Source: an uncultured Alphaproteobacteria bacterium
GTDB lineage: Bacteria > Pseudomonadota > Alphaproteobacteria > UBA11222
DNA: 64,000 nt
Reading direction: 5' to 3'
NCBI GenBank assembly: GCA_947258435.1
Contig: CAMYID010000014.1
Location: 60,367-124,366, forward strand
Both the position numbers and the translations under genes were made by a program. A model generated the notes under the pieces. It saw nothing but the letters and a program-made list of their open reading frames with translations. It made no database searches and was not told where the DNA came from. Shown here piece by piece: positions 54,767-63,536 of this stretch (position 1 is the stretch's first letter; every line of letters begins with the position of its first letter).

Positions 54767-56113
54767 TCACTGATTGTTAGCCCGCGGAGAAAACAGCGGC
54801 AAGTTCTGAATGCGCGCATCTATTTTCCCGATGGCGGCCTGATAGGCGGGACTGTCGAAATCGCGATAGATGCGTTCAAAATCGGCCTGGCTGAGCACTT
54901 CGGGAAAATCGTCGAGGCGGGGAAAGAAGTCGCTCAGCCCGGGATTGTTTGCCAGCAGCTTCTGCACATGCCGCGCGGTCAACGGATCGAGGGCATGTTG
55001 CGCAAGCAACGTACCGACCCGGCCTGCGGCAAGATCGGCAAAACTGAATCCGGTGCCGCCCGGGGCGGTGTCCGTGAATTCCTTGATTTCGCCCAATGCG
55101 TTGGCAAGCTCTGAATTACCGTTGATCTGCAGCGCGGCGGAGGTTGCAAGATGCTGTACAAGGTCATGACGGCCCAGAATGCGCACCAGGCGGGCGTTGG
55201 GCGGCGGACCGGCAAGTGTATCCGTGCGCACGGCTGCGGCCAGATGCGGCATCGGCAGATCGCCGAAATAGAGCGCGAAAGCCAGCAGGGCGGCCCTGTT
55301 TTCAGACACCGCAGCAGCCTGCCCCACAGCGCTGCTGCGCGCCTGCGCCAGTGAAAAAATTGCGTTCAGTGTTTCTGCTGCCTGATAGCGCCGGTTCTCA
55401 AAAGCCACGCATAATGTATGCAGCCGTGCATAATACAGCCTGACTTTTTCGGGCGATGCGGCCCAGTCCGGGGTATTCCGGGTCAGGGCGGTGAAAAGCC
55501 GGTTGGCCAGATCCGTATTGACGCGATACTGAACGCCCAGCTCATTTTCGGACAGACGTAGTGACAGAATAGCCGTCCCGATTTCACCGGAATTTGCCGT
55601 CTCGAACAGAAATTGCGGCAGAAGTCGCGCGACAAGCTGTCCCATGAGGCGGGGCAGCCTTTGTTCGCCGGCTTTGACATAGGCCAGTTGCAGCCCCGTT
55701 TCCGAAGCCGGAAAGCCAAAGCTGAAATTCGCAAACCTCGCGAAAGGATTGCGCGGCAGTTTTTGTGAAATCCGGACTTCCAGCATCGTGTCCGACAGGG
55801 ATGCCATGCCCCGTGTGGCCTGCATATTGCGCGTGACGATCCGCCACAGACTGTCCAGTTCCGCTTTGGCGATGATCAGGCTGGCGGGCTCTTCCCCCGC
55901 CTGCAAATTCTGACGATATTGCGCAAGTACCCTGCGTGCATGATGCGCATCCTGCCATTGCACAGGGCCGGGCGGTGGAACGGCAGCCTCCCTGTCGAGT
56001 GCGTGCCACGCGCCCCAGCTCCCCACCGCCAGGACAAGAATCGCAAAGCCTGCCACCGCAAACAGCAAAATCCCTGCGATCGCCGATCGCCATTGCCGGT
56101 TGCCGCGCGTCAT
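54767..56113 (-). CDS. Membrane-anchored protein of unknown function, 448 residues
   Basis: I do not recognise the family with certainty. One N-terminal membrane helix (AIAGILLFAVAGFAILVLAVGSWGAWHAL) is followed by a long extracytoplasmic part. Two features stand out: an internal helical stretch (RRYQAAETLNAIFSLAQARSSAVGQ) and, near residue 360, GGTGFSFADLAAGRVGTLLAQ. The latter pattern I associate with uncharacterised exported proteins of Gram-negatives. It lies upstream of the methyltransferase gene by 80 bases and downstream of the AsmA gene by 64, all on the minus strand. An envelope role with AsmA is conjecture. Confidence 0.7.
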   Translation of the reverse strand: MTRGNRQWRSAIAGILLFAVAGFAILVLAVGSWGAWHALDREAAVPPPGPVQWQDAHHARRVLAQYRQNLQAGEEPASLIIAKAELDSLWRIVTRNMQATRGMASLSDTMLEVRISQKLPRNPFARFANFSFGFPASETGLQLAYVKAGEQRLPRLMGQLVARLLPQFLFETANSGEIGTAILSLRLSENELGVQYRVNTDLANRLFTALTRNTPDWAASPEKVRLYYARLHTLCVAFENRRYQAAETLNAIFSLAQARSSAVGQAAAVSENRAALLAFALYFGDLPMPHLAAAVRTDTLAGPPPNARLVRILGRHDLVQHLATSAALQINGNSELANALGEIKEFTDTAPGGTGFSFADLAAGRVGTLLAQHALDPLTARHVQKLLANNPGLSDFFPRLDDFPEVLSQADFERIYRDFDSPAYQAAIGKIDARIQNLPLFSPRANNQ

Positions 56114-56177
56114 CTATCTGACCGGGGTTGCACGCGCGGGACGGCCGCCACCGTCCGAATATGGTGATGCCGGGGCG

Positions 56178-59100
56178 TCAGGGGGCACCGAAGACGCCCT
56201 CCAGCACATCGCGCAGGATTTGTTCTTTCGGCGGCAGGGGCGCGGGGCTCTGGGGGGTGGTTTGCTCTCCCGTTGAAGGCTGTGGCGCGGTGGGCGAGGT
56301 CGTTGTGCCGGTTCCCTCAGCCGGTGCGGTTTTGGGTTTCCCGAGCAATTGATCAAGTCCCCTGCCGAACAGCTTCTTGGTAAAGAATGCCTCCAGTTCG
56401 CGCGTCCTGATATTGCGGACGGGGTTGTCCAGCGGTCCCTTGAAGGAAATTCCGATGGCCGGCGCGTCAGCATGATCTGACAGTGTGAATTTGCTATTTG
56501 CATCCAGACGATAGGCCGGCAGGTCGATGACTGCGTCGAGGGAACCTGTCGCGGCATCCACATCCATCACAACATTCTGTGTTTGCACGACGCCTTGATT
56601 GATCGTCAGCGGCACGGTGATCTGCCTGTACCCTGTTTCGCCACCCGAGAACGCGCCGCCGATCAGACCCAGAAAATCGCCGGCATTATTGAGATTGCCC
56701 AGACGCGCGCTCAGCGCAGGAAGGTCAATCCCGCGGAATACGCCGTTGGTTGCTGCCAGTTGTGCGACGCCCTCAAGGCTTGAAATCAGCGCCAGTTCGC
56801 TTTGCCCGCGCCCCGAAATATTGCCATTCAGGTTAAACTTGCCGGTGGCAAGCGGCTGTCCGATCAGGGCCTGGCTTGCCTTCTCGATATCCGCATCGCG
56901 CAAATCAACCACCCCGGAAAGTGCCGGTATCTCCGCGCCGCCGCTCAAACTGCCCTGAATTGTCACGGTGCCATCGTAAAGCTTGCCAGTCAGGCTTTTC
57001 AGCTCCGCGACCCCGTCACGAACCGCAACGGTGATCCGGGGGTTGTTGAAATCGAGCGGGTCCAAGGATAAAGCGCTCGCTGTCAGGCTCAGATCCGCAT
57101 CGAAAGCGTTCAGCGAGTCCAGGGCAAGCGGTTCGCGCGACCAGGGCGCGCCGCGATTGGTGCGGCTGCCGAAAGAAGGCTGTGCCGTTGCCTTTGGCGG
57201 TGCGGCGGAACCTGCCGGTGCCGTGGCGGGCAGGAACAGATCGGCCAGAATGTCACTGGTCTGCAGCTCCAGCGCGAAATAGGGGCGTTGTGCGCCATAA
57301 TCGGCTTTGCCGCTGGCTTGTACCGTAACCGGGCCGACCGAGCCGTTGAGCCGTGTCAGTTCCGCCTGCTGCGCGTCAGCGGCCAGATCAGCCGTAAGGG
57401 ACAAGGCCCCGAGATTACGCGCTGCGGGATCAAAGGCGATACCAAGCCCTTGCAGGAACGGTGTGAGCTGTGCTGCCCCCAGGGTCAGCTTGCCGCTGGC
57501 CGCCGGCGCGGACAACAGCTTGTTCACCTGACCGTCGAACTTTGCCTCGCCCCGCGCGATATTCGCTGCGATCGCACCTGTCATCCGGGCTGCCGTGCCG
57601 CTTACATCGGCGCTCAGTGCCACAGCCGCATCGGCGCCTGCGGCCGGCGTCAGGGGAACACCGAACTGTTTCGACAGGGCAAGCAGGCTTGCATTCTCAA
57701 GCTTTGCGGTCAGCGTCATCTGCGCGCTTTCAATTGCCGCTGCAGGGTCGCTCAGGGGGAGCTGCGTTACTGTCAGCCCGGCATCAAGCCGCGTGCGCCC
57801 CAGCGTGGCATCAAGCCTGGACTGAATACTCTCTTCCGGCGACAGGCCGACAGTGGCGGTAAGCTTTGCGGTGCCGAGCTGCGCCGCGGGGACCGGCAGC
57901 TTCAGGCCCGCCAGGGTCGCGATACCCTCAAGGTTTTTCGCATCAAGCTGCAACCGCGCCGTGCCCTGGGGGCTTGTGTCCAAGGCCTTCAGATTGGCTT
58001 GCAGATTTGCCGACGCGCCGGCCAGATCGCCGACCGCTGCCTGGGTAATCTGCAACTGCCCGTCAAGCAGTGTTCCGTTCAGGGCCAGTGCTCTTGCCAC
58101 AACCCCCTGATAGCTCAGCGTGTCGATGGAAAACTTAAAATTGCTGTCAAATGTGTCCAGCACCGCGAATGGCGAGCCTGCCGCTGTTTTACCGGCGCTT
58201 GCCGTTTCGGGTTTTTGTCCGCCGGCTTTGGTCTGCCCGGAGCCACCGATCTGCGGCATGGCGGTTGCGGGCAGATAGGCGTCGGCATTCAGCCGGTCGA
58301 TTTTCAGTTCCACGCCGAAAGAAGGGCGTGTGCGTAAAGCATAGGCAAGCCCCCCGGTTATGGTGGATGAATCAAGTGTCGCTGACAGGGCGTAAATTTG
58401 TGCAAGTTCCGATGTGACGTTGAATTCGGCCGTGGCGTTCAGTCGCCGTAAACGTTCTTCGGGCACAGCGCCTAAATCGGTTCCGGACCAGTGCAGTAAT
58501 TGTCGCAGGCTTTCGGATGAAAAACTCACACGGCCGCCGAAGCTTGGATCGCCATTGGTTGCGACAGCCGCGCCCGACAGGCCGAACTTGGTGCTGCCGG
58601 GCAGCTTCAGGCTCAGATTGCGCAGATTGGCGTTGCCCTTTGTCACCTGCAGATCAAGCGCGATGTCGCGCACGAAATCGTCGTTGAATTTGACCGCCTG
58701 GACCGCCATGCGGACGGTGCCTGATATATCGGCTGGCAGCAATGTGCCGCCTGATGCCGGTGTCGTGAGCGCAGGTGATCTGCCGGCGGCGGAATCCTTT
58801 CCGGCCGGGGGGGTGGAAGTGGCCTTGCCGTTGCCTTCCATATCCGCATCCGCAAACTGCCAGTCTGAGACATCGAGCGTATTGGCCGACAGCAGAATCT
58901 CGAAATTCGTCTCGGTGCCGATCTCCACCGCGCCGCTGCCATTGATACTGGCCGCGCCAAGCCGGGCGACCAGATCGCGGATGCGAACAAGATCGCTTGC
59001 CGCCGTCATATCGAATTCAAGATGATAGGGTTGCGCAACAAATGGCGGCAGCGCGGTCGACAGGTTTTCACCTCCGGGGAGCCGGGCCAGTGAGGCAAGC

Positions 59101-59903
59101 AATGCGGACAGGTTGTTGCCGCTGGCACCCACCGCGCCGCTTACTCTTAGGGCGGGCCCCGGATCCGCGACACTGCCGCGGAAATCGATGCGGCCCTTAC
59201 CTGATCCGATATCCAGTGTTGCTGTGACCGGGGTTGCGCGCGTGCCTGCCAGGCTGCCGATTGACGATTCCAGCGCCAGCGCCAGGCCATTCATATTGAT
59301 CGACGCATCGATCGTGAACGGTCCCTGCAGCGAATTGGCCGATAATGTCGCCTTGATTCCCGTAACCTGAAGCTGGGTATCTGTCTGTCGGTTGGCGTAG
59401 GTCACCGCGCCATTGTGGATATTAAGCTCGTCCAGGCGGATGTCGGGGGCTGATCCGTTGCTTGCGGGCTGATCGTCGGATGCGTCGGGCATCGGCGCAT
59501 CATCAGTCTGCGGCGCGGTCGCGAAGGTCCAGTTATTCTGTCCCTCGGGCGTAATTTCGAGAAAGATTTCTGGCTGCTCAAGCTCAAAACGGGCGATTTC
59601 AATTTTCCCCGTCAGCAAAGGCAGCAGGCTGATCTGCGCATCCAGCCTTTTCAGACGCAGTAGCGGTGTTTCGCTGGCACCGGCAATATTGGCCAGCGTA
59701 ACCTCTTCCACCGCCAGCGTCGGGGTGGGCAATACCGAAAAGCTGATATCGCCGCCGATGCTGAGCTCGCGCCCGGTCGCCTGACGGGCCTCGGTCTCGA
59801 TATCGGTCTTGAAGCGGTTCCAGTCGATAAAGCCTGGCACGATCAGGGCCGCCAGCAGGATCACCGTCAGCGTCAGCGCAAAGCCGATAAGTATCTTTTT
59901 CAC
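56178..59903 (-). CDS. AsmA-family protein (AsmA/TamB-like lipid-transfer superfamily)
   Basis: 1241 residues, twice the size of E. coli AsmA. An N-terminal helix (LIGFALTLTVILLAALIVPGFIDW) anchors it in the inner membrane. AsmA N-domain follows (WNRFKTDIETEARQATGRELSIGGDISFSVLPTPTLAVEEV). Long beta-rich repeats and Gly/Ala/Pro linkers make up the middle, and the conserved AsmA_2 block lies near the C-terminus (LNGNISGRGQSELALISSLEGVAQLAATNGVFRGIDL). The tail is Pro/Thr-rich. Relatives carry phospholipids across the periplasm. GTG start has GGAG upstream. Confidence 0.92.
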   Translation of the reverse strand: MKKILIGFALTLTVILLAALIVPGFIDWNRFKTDIETEARQATGRELSIGGDISFSVLPTPTLAVEEVTLANIAGASETPLLRLKRLDAQISLLPLLTGKIEIARFELEQPEIFLEITPEGQNNWTFATAPQTDDAPMPDASDDQPASNGSAPDIRLDELNIHNGAVTYANRQTDTQLQVTGIKATLSANSLQGPFTIDASINMNGLALALESSIGSLAGTRATPVTATLDIGSGKGRIDFRGSVADPGPALRVSGAVGASGNNLSALLASLARLPGGENLSTALPPFVAQPYHLEFDMTAASDLVRIRDLVARLGAASINGSGAVEIGTETNFEILLSANTLDVSDWQFADADMEGNGKATSTPPAGKDSAAGRSPALTTPASGGTLLPADISGTVRMAVQAVKFNDDFVRDIALDLQVTKGNANLRNLSLKLPGSTKFGLSGAAVATNGDPSFGGRVSFSSESLRQLLHWSGTDLGAVPEERLRRLNATAEFNVTSELAQIYALSATLDSSTITGGLAYALRTRPSFGVELKIDRLNADAYLPATAMPQIGGSGQTKAGGQKPETASAGKTAAGSPFAVLDTFDSNFKFSIDTLSYQGVVARALALNGTLLDGQLQITQAAVGDLAGASANLQANLKALDTSPQGTARLQLDAKNLEGIATLAGLKLPVPAAQLGTAKLTATVGLSPEESIQSRLDATLGRTRLDAGLTVTQLPLSDPAAAIESAQMTLTAKLENASLLALSKQFGVPLTPAAGADAAVALSADVSGTAARMTGAIAANIARGEAKFDGQVNKLLSAPAASGKLTLGAAQLTPFLQGLGIAFDPAARNLGALSLTADLAADAQQAELTRLNGSVGPVTVQASGKADYGAQRPYFALELQTSDILADLFLPATAPAGSAAPPKATAQPSFGSRTNRGAPWSREPLALDSLNAFDADLSLTASALSLDPLDFNNPRITVAVRDGVAELKSLTGKLYDGTVTIQGSLSGGAEIPALSGVVDLRDADIEKASQALIGQPLATGKFNLNGNISGRGQSELALISSLEGVAQLAATNGVFRGIDLPALSARLGNLNNAGDFLGLIGGAFSGGETGYRQITVPLTINQGVVQTQNVVMDVDAATGSLDAVIDLPAYRLDANSKFTLSDHADAPAIGISFKGPLDNPVRNIRTRELEAFFTKKLFGRGLDQLLGKPKTAPAEGTGTTTSPTAPQPSTGEQTTPQSPAPLPPKEQILRDVLEGVFGAP

Positions 59904-60278
59904 ATGTTGCTCCAGATCGGGCGGGATGTCCCGCTGCTTCCTGTTGGCTTATCCTCGATTGGCGCGCGCCGGTACCAGGCTGCGTCCTTGCGACAGTTTT
60001 AGTCCTGAATTCATCCATTAACGTAGCAAAAAAATGATTTTTTTGCCGATTGCGGCATGCGGCCAATAGTCAGGCGTTTATGCGATAAGGCCTGTCCGGG
60101 ACTGCGATATCATGCAACACCGTCTGGCGGTGATATGTTGCGGTGAAAATCGCAATACAACCGCTACTTACCAAATATTTTGCTTTTATCGCTAAGATAC
60201 CCCGATTCCGCACGCATAGCTTGATCTGGCGGGAGCATCACGTTATTCGAGCGGGGAACCGGCTGAAAGCGGATCGGT
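59904..60278. other. Divergent intergenic region with AT palindrome, 375 bases
   Basis: No gene can be supported. A perfect odd palindrome, GCAAAAAAAT-G-ATTTTTTTGC, lies at 60026-60046 between the AsmA gene (minus) and the DUF4169 gene (plus). It resembles a regulator site or bent-DNA element more than a terminator. The rest should hold the two promoters. Confidence 0.6.
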
Positions 60279-60506
60279 ATGGCGCAAATTGTGAATCTGA
60301 ACCGGCGGCGTAAACAGCGCAGGCGGCAGGAAAAAGAAAAACGCGCAGAACAGAACAGAAGTCTGCACGGGCTGCCAAAGCAGGCACGGCGGCAGGCGAC
60401 AACAAACCGTGTTCGCCGGGACCGGAAACTGGATGGGAAACGTTTGTCAGGCTGCGAAGAGCAACAGGTTTGCGGGGATGGCCGGGCAGAGGAAGAAGAG
60501 CGTTAG
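60279..60506 (+). CDS. DUF4169 family protein
   Basis: 75 residues, very basic and helical. MAQIVNLNRRRKQRRRQEKEK, then RSLHGLPKQARRQAT and RDRKLDGKRL are the DUF4169 pattern of alphaproteobacteria. The last 18 residues (CEEQQVCGDGRAEEEER) are acidic. Function unknown. In other genomes I recall a ribbon-helix-helix gene next to it; none follows here. Confidence 0.83.
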   Translation: MAQIVNLNRRRKQRRRQEKEKRAEQNRSLHGLPKQARRQATTNRVRRDRKLDGKRLSGCEEQQVCGDGRAEEEER

Positions 60507-60637
60507 TGAACAGTGTCTGTGATTGCGGCCGATAAACGGTTTGACACGCTGTTCACGCGGGGAATGACGCCTATGGGCCGGGATCTGCGCGGTTTGCGTG
60601 AGTTGCCGATGGCACCGGTGGTGCGGGGAGTATGTCG

Positions 60638-62275
60638 ATGAGTCAATCCGGCCCCTTGGAAGGGGTTACCGTAATCGATCTGACACGGGTTCTTGCGGGG
60701 CCTTACTGCACTATGGTGCTGTTGGATCTGGGGGCCGAGGTTATCAAGGTTGAAACGCCCGCGGGTGGCGATGACAGCCGCTCGATCGGGCCGTTTGTGA
60801 AGGACCGTTCCGCCTATTTCATGTCGCTCAATCGCGGTAAGCAGTCTATTGCACTTGACCTCAAAGCCCCTGCCGACCGCGAGATTTTCGAGAAATTACT
60901 GTTCAGGGCGGACGTGCTGGTTGAGAATTTCCGCGCCGGGACGATGGAAAAGCTTGGCTATGGCTGGGCTGAACTGGAAAGCCGCTATCCGCAGCTGATC
61001 TATGCGGCAACCAGCGGCTTTGGCCATACCGGCCCTTATGCCCCGCGCCCCGCCTATGACATGGTGGTTCAGGGGATGGGCGGTATCATGAGCCTGACCG
61101 GGCACCCCGGCGGTCCGCCAACCCGCGTGGGCAGTTCGGTTGGCGATATTACGGCCGGGCTTTTTACAGCAATCGGCATTAATGCGGCGCTGCACCACCG
61201 CCACAAGACAGGCCGTGGCCTCAAGATTGATGTGTCGATGCTGGATTGCCAGGTCGCAATTCTTGAAAATGCCATTGCCCGTTATTTCGCGACCGGGGAG
61301 GTTCCCGGCCCTATCGGCGCGCGGCACCCCTCGATCTCACCGTTCGAGGCCTATCAGACTGCCGATGGCCATGTGATTATCGCGGCCGGGAATGACAAGC
61401 TGTTCGCACAGCTGGCGGACGCCATCGGTGCACCGGCCCTGGCGTCCGACAAGCGATTTGTCACCGGCCCGTTGCGCAACGACAATGTCGCGGCCCTGAA
61501 GCAGGCGATCGAGGCGCAATTGACCGGACAGCCCACCGCGCATTGGCTGGCCGTTCTTGAAGCGGCCGGGGTTCCTTGCGGCCCGATCAACAATGTGGCG
61601 CAGATTCTTTCCGATCCGCAAATTGCTGACCGCAATATGGTGGTATCCGCTGTCGACCCGGTGGCGGGGGAGCTGAAAATGGCCGGCAACCCGATCAAAC
61701 TTTCAGCTTTCGCGGATCCGGTCAGCCGCGGCCGCCCGCCCGAGCTTGACGGGGATCGGGAGAAGATCCTGCAGATGATTGCGGGTGGCGATGAGACGTC
61801 ACTGACGATTGAGCGGCTGACAAGGGCAGAGCGCGACTGGGTTGGCGAACTGATCACCGCGCGCAATGGCTCGACGATCTTTTTCAGTAACGGCAAACGG
61901 CATGATGTTCGCGATTGCCCGGGCTTTGTCGCCCGCGAGGGGACCGAGCCGGTGGGCCTTCTGACCTATGATATCGAGGGCGACAGTTGCGAGCTTGTTT
62001 CGCTCGACAGTCTGGTCGACGACAAGGGGGTGGGCTCGGCGCTGGTGGAGGCCCTGGCCGTTCTGGCGCAGTCTGAAGGGTGCGGCAAGATCTGGGTCAT
62101 TACCACAAACGACAATCTGCGTGCGCTCGGCTTTTATCAGAAACGCGGCTTCCGTATGTCGGCTATCAACTGTGGCGGCATGGATGTGAACAGGCAGCGC
62201 AAATCCGGTGTGCCGCTGATCGGGAAGAACGATATCCCCCTGCATGACGAGATCGTACTTGAACGCACATTGTGA
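60638..62275 (+). CDS. CaiB/BaiF CoA-transferase fused to a GNAT acetyltransferase
   Basis: 545 residues. Residues 1 to about 390 form a type III CoA-transferase (LEGVTVIDLTRVLAGPYCTMVLLDLGAEVIKVE, VGDITAGLFTAIGINAAL with the catalytic Asp, TGRGLKIDVSMLDCQVAIL). From about 395 on, TIERLTRAERDWVGELITAR opens a GNAT domain whose acetyl-CoA loop is SLDSLVDDKGVGSALVEALA, followed by NLRALGFYQKRGF. No stop or frameshift separates the two, so the fusion is real in this sequence. ATG 60638 follows GGGGAG by seven bases; ATG 60632 is too close. Physical linking of CoA exchange with acetyl transfer is unusual. Confidence 0.93.
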   Translation: MSQSGPLEGVTVIDLTRVLAGPYCTMVLLDLGAEVIKVETPAGGDDSRSIGPFVKDRSAYFMSLNRGKQSIALDLKAPADREIFEKLLFRADVLVENFRAGTMEKLGYGWAELESRYPQLIYAATSGFGHTGPYAPRPAYDMVVQGMGGIMSLTGHPGGPPTRVGSSVGDITAGLFTAIGINAALHHRHKTGRGLKIDVSMLDCQVAILENAIARYFATGEVPGPIGARHPSISPFEAYQTADGHVIIAAGNDKLFAQLADAIGAPALASDKRFVTGPLRNDNVAALKQAIEAQLTGQPTAHWLAVLEAAGVPCGPINNVAQILSDPQIADRNMVVSAVDPVAGELKMAGNPIKLSAFADPVSRGRPPELDGDREKILQMIAGGDETSLTIERLTRAERDWVGELITARNGSTIFFSNGKRHDVRDCPGFVAREGTEPVGLLTYDIEGDSCELVSLDSLVDDKGVGSALVEALAVLAQSEGCGKIWVITTNDNLRALGFYQKRGFRMSAINCGGMDVNRQRKSGVPLIGKNDIPLHDEIVLERTL

Positions 62276-62422
62276 ATGCGGACCCTGAATGCGGACTGTG
62301 AATACAGACCGTGAAGTTGCGCGCCCAATGCCAGGTAAGCTGAAAAAGCTGCCGCGGCGGGCACGAAACTTTGATCGGTTTCGCGCCCATGGCAATTGGC
62401 AATTGATGCCGTCTTTCGCTAT

Positions 62423-63337
62423 ATGCCCGCTATGCGACTGAATTTTCTGATCTGCCGGTTCCTGGTGCGTGTTCCTGCCGCGGGCGGGATCGCCGCCGTG
62501 CTGCTGCTTGCGATGCTGGTCCTGCTGAACCTGTCCGCCCGGGCAGGGATCGCGCGCGATTGGCCCCAGAAACGCTTTTCAGAGATTCATTTGCGGGCCG
62601 CACCGGTCGGCAAGGCGGACCGGGCGCAGCTCTTGGGCGGCATTGAGATCATCACACGCCCCGGTTGGAAGACATACTGGCGGGCGGCCGGTGAAGCCGG
62701 GCTGCCGCCGCAATTCAGCTGGTTATCGGTCGAGAACGCGCAAACTCCCGAAATTTTGTGGCCGGTGCCCACCCGTTTCGTGACGGACGGGCTGGAATCC
62801 TATGGTTATGACGATGGTGTCGTGCTGCCATTCCGGCTGTATCCTGTCGATCCCGCCAAGCCTGTGCGTCTGCATTTGCAGGCGCGCTATGCGGTGTGTC
62901 TTGAGATCTGCGTGCCGGAGCAGGCGGATCTGACACTGACAATTGTCCCCGGGGCCTTACAGTCAGATCCGGAAATAGCGGCACGGCTGGAGCGGGCGTT
63001 GCAGCAGGTGCCCCGCCTGCAATCAGATGGCGGTGCCGTCGATGATTCTTTAAGGATTCAATCAGTTGAGCTTGTTGAAACTGCGCAGGCGGCAATGCTT
63101 GCTGTCACGGCGCAATCACAGACAGGCTTTCAGACACCGGACCTGTTTGTCGATGGCACGGATGCATTTTTGTTTGCCGCGCCTGAAACCGAACTGACAG
63201 CGGATGGTTTGCAGGCCAGGTTCAGGGTGCCGGTAACCGCGCTGGTCCCCGGTGCATCGCTTAAGGGGCATCTGGCCCGCTTTACCCTTGCCGATCAGGG
63301 GCGGGGGATTGAATTTGAGACGGTAATTTCCAACTGA
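62423..63337 (+). CDS. Exported DsbD N-terminal-domain-like protein
   Basis: 304 residues. N-terminal hydrophobic segment (AAGGIAAVLLLAMLVLLNLSARA) acts as signal or anchor. PGWKTYWRAAGEAGLPPQFSW, then FVTDGLESYGYDDGVVLPFRLYP and YAVCLEICVPEQADLTL match the DsbD alpha-domain-like (DsbC/DsbD_N) fold, with Cys in CLEIC. In many alphaproteobacteria it stands before a peroxiredoxin gene, as here. It may receive electrons for periplasmic disulfide reduction, by family. No clear ribosome-binding site at ATG 62423; ATG 62432 is equally possible. Confidence 0.82.
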   Translation: MPAMRLNFLICRFLVRVPAAGGIAAVLLLAMLVLLNLSARAGIARDWPQKRFSEIHLRAAPVGKADRAQLLGGIEIITRPGWKTYWRAAGEAGLPPQFSWLSVENAQTPEILWPVPTRFVTDGLESYGYDDGVVLPFRLYPVDPAKPVRLHLQARYAVCLEICVPEQADLTLTIVPGALQSDPEIAARLERALQQVPRLQSDGGAVDDSLRIQSVELVETAQAAMLAVTAQSQTGFQTPDLFVDGTDAFLFAAPETELTADGLQARFRVPVTALVPGASLKGHLARFTLADQGRGIEFETVISN

Positions 63338-63410
63338 CTATCTGACAGCTTGTTCAGTCGCTCATTCGCGCGAAAAGCACGAAGCCTGGGTCTGTCGGAT
63401 AATCTGTCGT

Positions 63411-63439
63411 CGCCCGGCTAATCTTTTGCTATCCGGGCG
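63411..63439. promoter_or_regulatory. Hairpin between DsbD-like and peroxiredoxin genes
   Basis: CGCCCGG at 63411-63417 pairs with CCGGGCG at 63433-63439 around a 15-base loop. No T-run follows on either strand, so it is a poor intrinsic terminator. It lies about 100 bases before the peroxiredoxin start and could be part of its leader. Confidence 0.4.
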
Positions 63440-63536
63440 CAAATGCGACTAAGTTACATGTCACGGTTGCTGAATGACCAAAACAGCTCAGTGGTCGCTA
63501 TCCATTGCAGTTCAGTCGAGGAAGGGGAGACTTAAA

